The position numbers and the translations under genes are program-made. From Phaeosaccion multiseriatum (taxonomy: Eukaryota; Ochrophyta, other classes): 64,000 nt of DNA. How positions within the stretch are numbered: position 1 is the stretch's first letter; every line of letters starts with the position of its first letter. Below the pieces are notes generated by a model. It was given only the letters and a program-made list of their open reading frames with translations. It searched no databases and was not told where the DNA came from. Positions 35,370 to 46,159 of the stretch are shown here, piece by piece. The stretch lies in contig OZ218960.1 in assembly GCA_965112735.1 (NCBI GenBank), positions 2,170,001 through 2,234,000 of the forward strand. The letters are read 5' to 3'.

Positions 35370-36600
35370 TTTGAAGGGTCCTTTTTGTGAGGTCATGAGC
35401 AGCCGATCCCACGCCCTGTCAGAGCATCGGTCTTGCTTAAGGGGCGTAATACTAACTCCCCTGCCCCCTGTTATTGCGGGACGTGGGTGGTGGGGCTATC
35501 GGGGGGACTTCGACATCTTCTCCCGAAGTCACTGCACAGGTGGGGAAGTATGAGGGTGGAGAGGAAAGGGAAGGAACCTTCCCGGCAGAGTCAAGGGCGA
35601 CACAAGGTATGTTGTGGCATCTAGTGTGTGAGTTGTCAGATGTCCAACTTTCAGCTTCAGCGAGCTTAACCAGACATGGGAAATCACCTCGTGTCCACCT
35701 CCCTAATTTTGGCCCCTTCGGTTAGGTCATCACGAGGGTCATTACCGGGGCAGGAGAACGACTGCGACGACCATCCTGCCTCTCTTCAGGGAGCGAGAAG
35801 GTAAGGAGCAAGGCGTTCACGAGCGGCAGTGGCCAGACGAGCGGGGGGAAGAGAAACAGGCGTCCAGATACAAGTCAAACTTATCCGCCTCGTCGTCCAC
35901 CCCGGGGGACGCCGTTGCTGCACGACCAGCTGCAGCTCCTCCTGGCTACTGCGGATGAGCGTGCTCGTATTGAAGCCTACCAGCCACGAGTGAGAGAAGC
36001 TCAATCAAGCAGCAGCTGGACGCGCCATCGGCAGCCGAGGCGGCCATGGGAGCTGAGCCGGAGAAAGGGGGGGGGGGTAGCGTGCTGTTGCTGTGGGTGG
36101 GTGCTGGTGTTCGTCGTGGCACATGGTCGAGAAGCGAGAATGACTCAGGGGCGACAGGACGATGAGCCGCAAGGCCATACTCAAGTCGCTGACCGCCCTG
36201 CAGGCAGGGAAAGTGGGGTGGAGGCCGTGGGAGGGGGGGTTGGAGCTGCCAGAGGAGGGCTTGGCGGGCTACCGAGACGGATGTCGCAGGTAAGACGGGG
36301 CCTCGTGCAGCATCTATAGTATTAGTAGCCGTAGCACCTGCGAAGGGGAGGAGGGGCAGTGTGTGTACAATTGGAGCTGCCCAAGTATTAAATTGGATTG
36401 AACAGACGAAAAATACATAGATAGCCTTGTAAACCGCAAACTCGCCAAGGAGAGCATGTGAAGTGTACCGAATCGGCGTATGGTCATGAGCTATAGCCTA
36501 GCGTTGTATCTGGCCCATATCTATCGTCATACTCTCTCTTCCCCCTCGATCGAGGGTCTCGGGTCTCGTTCGTCACACTTGTAAAATCTCTCCCTCACTC
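35370..36600. other. Left unique segment of the foldback
   Basis: Has no counterpart on the right side. Short frames (for example about 35776-35950 on the plus strand, rich in E, R, Q then S, A, P) may be coding remnants but match nothing I know. Confidence 0.4.
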
Positions 36601-37255
36601 TGTAGCTCCTGAAAGGACACTTCGAGCTGCCCAGCACTCGGCTGACAATGTATCCCTCAAGTGTTCTCAAGGGTTTCACATCTCGTGGTCTGCTGGTCGC
36701 AGACACTCCTCCCTCTCCTCACCATTTTTGAGGTGAAAACTGCGGCCATCAGTGTTTCCGTCTCGCCTCACCCCTTCTGCTCCACAGCACCTGCAATCGC
36801 ACTCTTAGCTGCTCAACGTCGACTTCCATATGTGGGTCGCAGTCTGCTCAAAGCCATTCCTCCCTCATGGGCTCTTGCTCGCACACGCTCTTCCCCAACT
36901 CCCCCCTTGTTTGAGGCCCAAATTCCCGCCAAAGCAACGGACATTTCAGCTCCACATGTTAGCCCACTATCTCCTAAGACCGCACTCCCAGCTTCTCATC
37001 GGCTATTTGACTACATAATCCGTAGTTTGCCCTAAGATCATCACCTCTTGTGTGAGCTACGCCTCTCTCTTTCTCCCTTGTTCAAGGGCAAAGATCTCGT
37101 CAACCTATCAGCACATTTCACCTCCTAAATCTCTCTATACAGACGCTTCAATCAGACTTTAAGCTGCTTAACATCTAAAATGTTGTCTTAATCTCAGATT
37201 TCCCTAAGAGCTTCGCCTATGGTGGTCTGTAGCGCGCACAATAGTACCTCTATTG
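36601..37255. repeat. Inner inverted-repeat arm, left (diverged)
   Basis: Diverged inverted copy of 37332-38000: for example CACCTGCAATCGCACTCTTA here against AGTGCGATTGCAGGACCTGC there, and GAGCTTCGCCTATGGTGG against CACCGCAGGCGAAGCCC. The innermost part, 37227-37255 (CTGTAGCGCGCACAATAG...), is the near-perfect complement of 37332-37357, putting the symmetry centre at about 37292. Confidence 0.8.
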
Positions 37256-37331
37256 CTAAGGAAGGTTCACTGACATCCGACATCCGCCAGGGCGGTTAAT
37301 TGACATACAAGGGATGTCAGTAAGAACTAGA

Positions 37332-38000
37332 CAATAGAGGTATTGTGCGCGCTACAGGGCACCGCAGGCGAAGCCCTTTGGATGAGTTGCGACCTACATA
37401 GTGGTATCGGTGGAGAGCAGCTGAAAGTGCGATTGCAGGACCTGCAGGGACAAATTTAGCAGGTGGAAGGTGCCGCTCACGAAACGGCATTTCTCGCTAC
37501 CGACGGACACAAGGTGTGAACGTAGAGCACTAAAGGTGAAGATCTTTGGGGGAGCTGCGGTCTACACAGTGTACTCGGGTTTGGGTAGCTCAAAGTGCGC
37601 TTGAAAGAGCTGCGGGGAGAAAGTGGGCAGCTGAAATTTGAAGGCCCTTCCGCCCATTGACGAGCGGGGGGGGGGGGTGGCTGTGTGTACAGGCTTTAGA
37701 GCACGAGAGGTGAAGGGCTTCAGAGATCTTACGGAGAACATACGTTACGTGAGGGTGGGCAGCTGAAAGTGCGATTGTAGGAGCTGTCGGGGGGGAGTGG
37801 GCAGGTGAAATGTGAGGGCCCATTCACCCCTTTACGAGGGGGGGGGGAAGACGGGACTGTGCACGATTTAGAGCGTGGGAGATGAGAATCCTCGCGGAGC
37901 AGACGGTCTGAGTAGCGTACTCGCTGCTGGGTAACTGAAAGTGTGGTGACAGGATCTGCGGGGCGAAACTGTGCAGGTAGCTAAGATGTCACGCCATTTT
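37332..38000. repeat. Inner inverted-repeat arm, right, with tandem sub-repeats
   Basis: Holds four loose tandem copies around AGCTGAAAGTGCGATTG (near 37421, 37590, 37760 and a weaker one at 37930), each followed by a GGAGCTG(C/T)GGGG-like block and G runs. Pairs with 36601-37255. Confidence 0.8.
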
Positions 38001-38275
38001 GGCGGGAAATGACCTTTTGACCTTTTGACCTCTGTGTGGTGCTCTCGCTCTGACTCCAGTCCAGAAAGGTGTCCTCCCCGCACTCTGTCGAGCCTTCGCT
38101 CCCAGGGGGGGTCTCTAGGAAAGTCTCACTCGGTCTCGTGCCGACATCAGGGTCGCCTGCTTGCCACCCCGCCCCCCGCCCGCTCCTCCTCAAGACGGCC
38201 CTTGCTTCGTCCCAGCGACCGCTGTCAGAAGAACAGCTGCCACATGCGCTCTCTGTTCCTGCGCATTTCTCGACG

Positions 38276-38872
38276 TCAGCTCCACGAAAGGCTTCCTGGC
38301 TGGCGTGATACTGGAGCACGCGGCCTCACCCTGCACTCGGTCGATTCCAAAGGAGACAGGCAACTCTTGAGCAGCTTCTTCAAACCTCTCTCCATCTGCT
38401 TCAGCCCTTTCTCCTTCCTCGATATGTCCGTGGCCAAACATCCAATCTGCTTGGGAAGCTCCTCCAGACGGCCACTGTTGTCCACAAGTATGTCATCATC
38501 TTTTCCCACTTCCTCTGCATACTCTTGCGCTAGACGCGGATGCTCCTCCTCCTTCCCTTTCTTCTCTTCCTCTAGCCTCGGGAGTTCTGTCTGCAGTTCA
38601 CACCACGTGTCTACGCAATCGGAACATACAACTTCCCATCTCCCGGTATCCTGCTTCGCGCATAAGCGGCATATGAAGCGCTTCTCCTCCTCCCTTTCCT
38701 CCCCCCCCTCCTCCCTTGGTCTCTTTTGAGTCGCAAGGGAATGTGCTCTGCATCTGAGACTCTCCCCTGTGCATCGAAAGCCTTTGCAACGTCTCCTTCT
38801 TTCCTTCCACGTGAACACGCTCTCGCATTCGGGATCGGTACAGACCTTCCCGTCGTCCTCCTGCTTCGGCAT
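38276..38872 (-). CDS. Cys-rich putative zinc-binding protein in the foldback
   Basis: 198 codons from ATG 38872; function unknown. The N-terminal half has a Cys/His cluster of zinc-binding type: CTDPEC, then CKGFRC, a further Cys and CRAH, and after a charged linker CRLC ... CSDC ... C. The C-terminal half is charged and probably coiled coil (about residues 100-170, ELPRLEEEKKGKEEE, then KGLKQMERGLKKLLK). It lies wholly in the right unique part of the foldback and begins about 35 bases from the right arm. The last ~25 residues look less protein-like, so a splice site near 38340 is possible. Could be a transposon-carried or captured host gene; I cannot assign a family. Confidence 0.5.
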   Translation of the reverse strand: MPKQEDDGKVCTDPECESVFTWKERRRRCKGFRCTGESLRCRAHSLATQKRPREEGGEEREEEKRFICRLCAKQDTGRWEVVCSDCVDTWCELQTELPRLEEEKKGKEEEHPRLAQEYAEEVGKDDDILVDNSGRLEELPKQIGCLATDISRKEKGLKQMERGLKKLLKSCLSPLESTECRVRPRAPVSRQPGSLSWS

Positions 38873-38906
38873 GCTGCTCACTCGTGACGACCTGCGGAAA
38901 GTGGCT

Positions 38907-39586
38907 GGCAAAAGAGAGGGGAGTACACGTATGCGATTGTGCACATGGGATTATGACCTTTGAAGCTAAAACTTGGTCACAAGCCAGGCTATATATGAGT
39001 GATGTTGATCCCTCCTGCCCCGCTCGTAACTGCCAGGCGAAGCCTTCCATCTCACGCCCTCTCCCCCTCTCGTGCGCCCTCACCTTTTCGGCCACCTCGG
39101 GTGACGACCTGCGATAGACCTCTTGCCCTCCGCCCATGGACAGCGGCGGTACGGGGGTCATCACACGTGTCCTGCGGACGAGATGACGCCCTCATGGCTG
39201 GGCCCTGAAAATGGGTAGAACAGAGCAGCGTCCACGTCTCAGGGACATTCAACTGTGAAGGTGGAGTACCCTAACTTCAGGGGCAAAAGTGCCGACGAGC
39301 TGGAGGCGGAAGAGCATGCGAAGCATATGAAAAGTTTCGTATACTCCTGGAGAAGAGATCCTATCTTGCCCACGGCGTATCTCTATGGGTATACCCCCCT
39401 CCGTCCTCTCTCTATCGAAACCAAGGTTGGAGAAAAACGCAATTTTGCCGCTCACCCGCTAACTCTTGCCACAAGGCTGCTGCGAGCACGCTCTCAGCTG
39501 CCCAATCCCGAGTTCACTGTGTCTCACTCAAGCTTCCGCAAGCGCTTCGTCTGGGATAGTCCGTATATCTAGTATTCATCTCCTCC
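38907..39586. repeat. Outer inverted-repeat arm, right (~680 bp)
   Basis: Inverted partner of 34681-35369. Ends ATACTTAG-type sequence ...AGTATTCATCTCCTCC at 39586. Only 26 bases separate it from the G-rich element to its right. Flanks of the two arms (CTTTTGAT and CTTACATG) do not form an obvious target duplication. Confidence 0.95.
39255..39572 (+). pseudogene. Open frame in foldback arm, paired copy in the other arm
   Basis: Reads VEYPNFRGKSADELE then HMKSFVYSWRRDPIL and AYLYGYTPLRPL. The inverted arm holds the same frame at 35014-34805 on the minus strand with several amino-acid changes and still no stop. There is no ATG ahead of the VEYPNF stretch in this frame, so it would be an internal exon or a fragment. 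The split GGTGGAGTACCCTAACTTCAG|GGGC could be an acceptor. Family unknown. Confidence 0.3.
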
Positions 39587-39612
39587 CTTACATGCCCCAG
39601 CTTCACCAATGT

Positions 39613-39830
39613 AGGGAGGGAGGGAGGGAGGGAGGGAGGGGCGGAGGGAGGGGGGGAGGGAGGGAGGGAGGGAGGGAGGGAGGGAGGGAGGGAGGGAGGG
39701 AGGGAGGGAGGGAGGGAGGGAGGGAGGGAAGGAGGGAGGGAGGGAGGGAGGGAGGGAGGGAGGGAGGGAGGGAGGGAGGCGGGGGAGGGAGGGAGGGAGG
39801 GAGGGAGGGAGGGAGGGAGGGAGGGAGGGA
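39613..39830. repeat. (GGGA)n tract 1
   Basis: About 218 bases of GGGA with a few GGGG, GGAA and GGCG interruptions. Confidence 0.95.
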
Positions 39831-39964
39831 TCGGCCCTGGACAAGGTTACAGTGTGCGCCGCCGATATTCAGTAATCAGCCAGCTGTCGCCAACTAGGCC
39901 GGCTGGCGCCGGTCATAATCAGTAATCAGGCCGCCAGTAATCAGATACCCTTGTCCAGGGTCGA

Positions 39965-40856
39965 GAGGGAGGGAGGGAGGGAGGGAGGGAGGGAGGGAGG
40001 GAGGGAGGGAGGGAGGGAGGGAGGGAGGGAGGGAGGGAGGGAGGGAGGGAGGGAGGGAGGGAGGGAGGGAGGGAGGGAGGGAGGGAGGGAGGGAGGGAGG
40101 GAGGGAGGGAGGGAGGGAGGGAGGGAGGGAGGGAGGGAGGGAGGGAGGGAGGGAGGGAGGGAGGGAGGGAGGGAGGGAGGGAGGGAGGGAGGGAGGGAGG
40201 GAGGGAGGGAGGGAGGGAGGGAGGGAGGGAGGGAGGGAGGGAGGGAGGGAGGGAGGGAGGGAGGGAGGGAGGGAGGGAGGGAGGGAGGGAGGGAGGGAGG
40301 GAGGGAGGGAGGGAGGGAGGGAGGGAGGGAGGGAGGGAGGGAGGGAGGGAGGGAGGGAGGGAGGGAGGGAGGGAGGGAGGGAGGGAGGGAGGGAGGGAGG
40401 GAGGGAGGGAGGGAGGGAGGGAGGGAGGGAGGGAGGGAGGGAGGGAGGGAGGGAGGGAGGGAGGGAGGGAGGGAGGGAGGGAGGGAGGGAGGGAGGGAGG
40501 GAGGGAGGGAGGGAGGGAGGGAGGGAGGGAGGGAGGGAGGGAGGGAGGGAGGGAGGGAGGGAGGGAGGGAGGGAGGGAGGGAGGGAGGGAGGGAGGGAGG
40601 GAGGGAGGGAGGGAGGGAGGGAGGGAGGGAGGGAGGGAGGGAGGGAGGGAGGGAGGGAGGGAGGGAGGGAGGGAGGGAGGGAGGGAGGGAGGGAGGGAGG
40701 GAGGGAGGGAGGGAGGGAGGGAGGGAGGGAGGGAGGGAGGGAGGGAGGGAGGGAGGGAGGGAGGGAGGGTAGGAGGGAGAAGGGAGGGAGGGAGGGAGGG
40801 AGAAAAGGGAGGGAAGGAGGGAGGGAGCGAGGGAGGGAGGGAGGAAGGGAGGGAGT
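39965..40856. repeat. (GGGA)n tract 2
   Basis: About 800 uninterrupted bases of GGGA to 40768, then about 88 imperfect bases. The plus strand is G-quadruplex prone, opposite to the tract at 4802-5810. Confidence 0.95.
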
Positions 40857-41170
40857 CGACCCTGGACAAGATTATGTGATTACTGATTACGGGCGCAGTC
40901 GGCCTGATTACTGATTATGACCGGCGCCAGCCGGCCTGGTTGCTTACAGCTGGTGACCAGCCGGCCTGAGTACTGATTACCCAGCCGGGGGCTGAGTACT
41001 GAGTAGTACGGCCGGCGCACACCGTAATCTTGTCCAGGCAGGGTTGATAGGCCTAGGCCGGGGGGGCTGCGCAAAAAAAAGGCCTAGGCCGGGGGCCTGC
41101 GGCCCCCCTGCTAGGCCGGCCGATTTTCGTCTCTAGGCAGGCCTTTGCTTCTAGACCAGTCTGGAGCCGA

Positions 41171-41666
41171 TGAAATGAAGACGTGTATCAATTTCGACCA
41201 CGTGTATCACTTTCCGCGCGAAGCAAGCGCGGTAAAAAATGGGAGACTTGGGCTTCTCGCTACTTTCCTGCAGGCTTCTTGCTTTCGGCCGCAGGTCGCC
41301 TCAGGCTTCTGCTTATCGGGGGGCCCGACAAGTCCAGCCAGCCAAGCCCCGCCGGCCCGCCGGGAGGCAGCCGATCTGCCTGTTGAGCCTCGCAAAGCAA
41401 GTACCCAAATATTAAAGCAATTTCACGCCTCAAAGAAAGTTTTGACCCTCAGCACCCGGAAGTTGCTTTAAGGCGTGATTGTCTTTATCCCAGCCAGCCA
41501 GGTCGATGTGGATGGAATTTTGCACAACTTGGGCACCCCTAATCGGAAACCAACATTGCACCCCCCCCCCCCCGGGTTTCTCTCTTGACATGAATCCTGC
41601 AAACCCCACCCCTCTAAAAATCCCTTCCTCCCTTGTCAGCTCTCTCCCACCCCTCCTACGAAGATA
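41171..41666. promoter_or_regulatory. Upstream region of the Psb31-like gene
   Basis: Roughly 500 bases between the G-rich element and the first ATG. No coding sequence. Includes a poly-C run (41561-41574) about 100 bases before the start codon. Confidence 0.4.
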
Positions 41667-43265
41667 ATGAAGTCCTCCTGTGCCGTGCTGCTCACGCTCC
41701 TCGCTGGCGGAAATGCCTTCTGCCCTCCTACTGCGCTCATGGGGGTGAGGACATCCAGGTGAGACAGAGAAGGGGGGTTGGGGACTGGGGAAGAGCGCGC
41801 CGGAGAGAGCTCGCAGCATCCGCAGGGGTAGGCCTAATCATAGGCGATGCAGGCGGGGGATGCGGAAGCCTTGTGATTTTGGGTAATCACCGTGCTGCAG
41901 GAATCTCCTCGAAAGATGCAATGCGAGAAGGTTGAAGAGGAGGAAGCATGGATGGGGCGAGTACGTTGTGAAAGGGCCGCTTCATCCTTCAGCAGGAAGA
42001 AAGGGGGGCAGGAGTAGTCGCAGCGGAAGGAGCACAATTTAGAGGAGATGCAGCGGGGTTGGGCGGAGATTTTGTGGTTGGGGCATCATTGCTGTAGGAA
42101 TTGCTTGGACCTTGTAGCATCACCAGACACAAGAGCAGGAGCAATGAGGGGAGAAGGGGACAAGCTCAAGGAGCGAGGTGTGATTCATCGTGCGGGAGGA
42201 AGCTCGGGGGGCAGGAAAGGCGTCGCAGCAGCTGCATCAGTAGTAGCGCAGTTGGGGTGTGGGCGTGGTTGTGGGTGGGCACATCACCTTGGGGAAGGGA
42301 TGTCCTTGACAACCTTGTTGCAGGAGGAGAGCGGCAGCTACTGAAGAGGATATATGGGTGGTTGTCATTTAGGGGTGGAGGAAGGTTATTGACAACATCG
42401 CCACTCCCCAAATCAACTGACCCGGCCTGTGTTTCTCCGCATTCCCCACATGCTGTGTCTCTCCGTATTGATGTGAATGCGCTCCTCCCCAGTGGTTCCA
42501 CCCAGCTCCAGATGAAGGCGACTGCCCCGGAGTCCCGACGCGCCATGCTTAACAAGGTCTTGACGACCTCGGCTGGCCTCGCCGGTGTCGCTGCGATGCC
42601 TGCTCTGGCGGGGGCGGACGGAGCCAGGTCGAAGGCCACCATTGAGAGGGCACGTGGTATTTACGGAAGCCGAGTGGAGGACCTTTCTGCCGCTGTCACG
42701 AAGGGAGACTTTGCTGCCATTATGGGGGAGAAGAACGCATTCACTCTCTTTGCCTCGGGGGGCTTCCAAAAGAAGACGGACACAGCGAAGGCCAAGGAGC
42801 TGGCAAAGGCTGTGGTTGACGCCGCCGCAAAGGGAGATGCCTCGACCATGCAGTCTTCTTACAAGGACCTCATTGAGTTGGCCAAGCTGGACACGGGCTT
42901 CAAGGCCGAGGGAAGGGATATGGAGTACAGCCAAGGCTACTCAAGTGACTATGTAAGTGTGGGAGTAACGTATGTTTTGTATGTTGTACACAGAGCATGC
43001 TGGGCGAGTGGGGGAAGGCGAGCATGACCAGGTCACTTACCCTCCCTCTCCTCCCCCGTCCTCGGCTTTCTTCTTCCAGGACTACAAGCGGGGTACCAAG
43101 AAGGGAACGGTGAGTGGAGTGGAGGAAACGTCTAGCGAACACGTCCTCTTCTCGATCTCTCTTCCTCTTGAGACTAATCTGATTTCACATTTCTACCCTC
43201 TCCCCCCCTCCCCTTCGTCCCTTGCTTGCTGTCCTTGTACTGTGCCGAAGATCTACGTGCGATAG
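41667..43265 (+). CDS. Psb31/PsbQ-like extrinsic photosystem II protein
   Basis: Likely thylakoid-lumen extrinsic subunit of photosystem II. Exons 41667-41744, 42506-42952, 43080-43109, 43251-43265 (GT-AG, frame kept) give 189 residues. Exon 1 is a signal peptide (MKSSCAVLLTLLAGGNAF) with an NAF|CPP plastid-targeting motif. Exon 2 opens with a twin-arginine lumen signal (ESRRAML, hydrophobic stretch, ALAGADGA cleavage site). The mature part is helical (YGSRVEDLSAAVTKGDFAA, EKNAF) and ends GYSSDYDYKRGTKKG then TIYVR, a C-terminus I associate with diatom Psb31/PsbQ' proteins. A 761-base first intron separates the two targeting signals. Which of the PsbQ-like families it belongs to is less certain than its location. 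Confidence 0.75.
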
Positions 43266-43417
43266 GAGGGTCAACAAAATTTAGATGGAGCAGGATTTTC
43301 TGGGGAGGCAGCCCCGACTATTACAAATTGTCTAATACATATATATTCATAGATACCATACAAATGATTAGGAAAGAAAAGGGTGGAAAGAGAAGGGGAG
43401 AAACGAAAAAAAGGGCC

Positions 43418-43468
43418 GAGCTGAAACTAAAATTTGGATATCTCTGAGCTGAAACTAAAATTTGGATC
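43418..43468. repeat. 28-bp tandem repeat between Psb31-like gene and ftsZ
   Basis: GAGCTGAAACTAAAATTTGG occurs at 43418 and 43446 (28-base period), within the 232-base gap before the ftsZ start codon. Confidence 0.9.
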
Positions 43469-43497
43469 TTTGAATTCCCCCCCAACAGAGGGCGATT

Positions 43498-46159
43498 ATG
43501 CGCCACGCCTTGCTGGTGCCGCTCTACTGTTGCGCAGGGGCAGTGAAGGTTGCTTCGTTCTGCCACAATCCGCATGCTTCCGCTGCCGTATCGTATTGCA
43601 GCGCAGGAGGTGGAGCGCAAGTGGGAAGGGTGGGAAGGGGAGGAAGAGGGCGACGTTCTTGGAGCACCACCACGGGAGGGGGACGCGGCACCGCAGTGTT
43701 GGGAGGCCATGACGTTGTTAGGGGCGGCGGTATGCTCTCGCCCTTCCCTCTTGTTTTGGCGGCGAGGCAGGGGGGGGAAGATGAAGAGATGGCAGACGAC
43801 GACGCGGGTGCTAGTGAGAGTCAAAGGCAACAGCCCATCGCCAAGTACATGCCAATCGGCTTCGGGAGGCCAGCCGCGCCAGAAAGCAGCACTCGTGAAG
43901 GTCTAGCACAGCAGCCGGAGAGGGTTAGAAGCTCGATTGAAGCTGCTGACGTAGAGAGAGTGGAATCACGTACCGTCCCGGTGGAGGACGTTCCAACGAA
44001 ATTCAAACCCCATGAGGAGATGCTCATGGCGGAGGGCAGCTTGACTCCGTGCGTCATCAAGGTAGAGGAATGATTGGAGCCAACGGTGTGAGGAGTTCCT
44101 CTTTCGCTGAAGCCGAAGAGGGGGCTGAAATGCTTGCTCCTCTCTCTTCTATGCATCCTCTGTCTCTTGGTTTGCTGCCGCATATCAGGTCGTTGGCGTA
44201 GGAGGAGGAGGAGGAAACGCTGTCAACCGAATGGTGCAAACCGACATCGAGGGAGTGGAATTCTGGTGAGGAAGTGGAAAGTGTATATGACGCTGCTGAC
44301 GACAGGGTTCTTGGGGGCGGGACAGCGCAAGCAGGTAGGTACCCTCTTCTGACCACTCTGCCATGGGTCCGGTTCGCAGGAGTGTCAATACGGATGGCCA
44401 AGCCCTGTCCCGCAACCAGGCACCAGGAAAGCTCGCCATAGGGCAGTCTGTTACGCGCGGGCTTGGAGCAGGCGGCAACCCGATGGTCGGGAAGAAGGTA
44501 CACTGCTGTTCCGCGTAGTCTGCCGTTGGTTACCGTCGCGTCTCTCGACTAGATGCATCTAATGGCGACTCCACCACCGTGATTACCCGTAAGGAAGGCT
44601 GCAGAAGAGAGCAAGGAGGACCTCGCTCTAGTTGTTCAAGGTGCAGATATGGTCTTTGTGACTGCAGGCATGGGAGGAGGAACAGGATCTGGGGCTGCTC
44701 CATTGGTGGCAGAGTCCGCTCGCGATCAAGGGGCACTCACCGTGGCTGTTGTGACCAAGCCGTTCGGCTTTGAGGGGCGAAAGCGCATGCAGCAGGTATT
44801 GAAAGATGCTCTACAGTGGCAATGCATGAGCGCGCAGGCTCTCTCTCTCGTCTCACCCACCTCTCAACTCTGGCGCGCATCTCGCGAAACCGTGTTCAGG
44901 CGAATGAGGCCATTGAGGAGCTGGAAGCGCGAGTGGATACTCTCATCGTCGTCTCGAACGACAAGCTCTTGCAAATTGTCCCGCCAGAGACTGCCCTCCC
45001 CGTAAGTGACTTGCATCTCTCGAGCGCAACGAGGAGCGCCCCGCCCACCCGCCTTGTGCGTACTTTACTTTCTCCAGGAAGCTTTCCTCGTCGCGGACGA
45101 TGTTCTTCGCCAAGGCGTGGTGGGTATTTCTGAGATTATTATCAAGCCTGGCCTCGTCAATGTCGACTTTGCGGACGTGCGGGCGGTGATGCAAAACGCA
45201 GGGACTGCCCTCATGGGAGTGGGGACTGGGAAGGGGAAGAGCAGAGCACAGGATGCGGCCATGGCCGCCATCAGCTCTCCGCTGCTCGACTTTCCCGTCA
45301 AGGAAGCGAAGGGCATCGTATTTAACATCATCGGTGAGGTGCTTTGCTCGGCTGCACCACGACTGGAGTCTGTGTGCGCGCTCACTCATGTGTGTGGAAT
45401 GGATTTCTGTGTGCTGCTTCCGCAGGGGACAAGGATCTGACGCTGCAAGAGATCAACGAGGCGGCGCAGGTCATCTACAAAAACGTAGACGCAGACGCGA
45501 ACATCATTTTCGGCGCTCTCGTGGACCCCGCTGTGGAGGGCGAGCTGCACATAACAGTGCTGGCCACCGGATTCCCAAAGACGAAGGCGGCGGCGAAGGT
45601 CTGTGGCTGTGAAGGGGAAGGAACGCCGCTCTCTTTATCTGTTGAAGGCATAGCAGCGTGATGGCCTATTTTGCCTTGTCTTACCCCTTTGTTGTGCGTG
45701 TAATGTGTCCCTCAGGGCCAAGGGAATGCCGCGACTGGGACGGGTGCTCTGAAGCAACCCGCGATTCGTACCGCGATCCCCCCTCCCGTGAAGAAGTCCG
45801 TAGCCTCCTTGATGGAAGAGGGACAGGAGGTTAGAACGATGCTTCTGTGGTTTGGCTTTTTGGCTCCTGTCCGACCTGATGGCAACCAACGTGCATTACT
45901 CACACTCCTCTACAGGAGTACGAGCGCAATGAGGCGCCGCCATCTCTCAGCAAAAACACCCGGAACACCCGCCGTCGGCGCGACGATCAGGTACGCGTTG
46001 CTCTAGCGTTTGCCTCTCCCCCCTACGGCTACTCTCACCCTCTTTAACAATGCCCCCTTTTTGCCCACCCTTTCACAGCAGCGGCGGCCACGGAAAACAG
46101 GCAAGAGGCGGGGCATTTTCCTCTTTCTTCGTCGCCTCATCCTGGGCAGAAGAGACTGA
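43498..46159 (+). CDS. ftsZ: FtsZ division GTPase, probably plastid
   Basis: Tubulin-like GTPase forming the organelle division ring. Exons 43498-44061, 44189-44265, 44380-44497, 44598-44795, 44900-45001, 45078-45333, 45426-45598, 45716-45829, 45916-45990, 46079-46159 give 585 residues. Motifs: [39 protein letters not shown], the tubulin signature [21 protein letters not shown], and the late [16 protein letters not shown] region. The N-terminus ([20 protein letters not shown]) is signal-peptide-like and is followed by ~170 non-conserved residues, consistent with plastid import; a mitochondrial FtsZ cannot be excluded. The basic C-terminus contains FLFLRR, which may be the conserved FtsZ2-type C-terminal peptide. 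Tail exon boundaries are the least certain. Confidence 0.95.

Larger units (their letters stand above)
39613..41170. mobile_element. Inverted-repeat element with (GGGA)n core, copy B (inverted)
   Basis: Same family as 4631-5957 but in opposite orientation. The right end is the complement of TCGGCTCCAGACTGGTCTAG (ending 41170) and the sub-terminal GGCCTAGGCCGGGGGCC, poly-A/GCGCAGCCCC and GGACAAGATTACGG blocks follow in the same order as in copy A. It has two G tracts (39613-39830 and 39965-40856) split by a 134-bp module bounded by CCCTGGACAAG and its complement. The module between 40857 and 41047 is longer than in copy A and contains several ATTACTGATTA repeats. The left terminal repeat is missing, so the left side is truncated or replaced. 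Confidence 0.65.
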
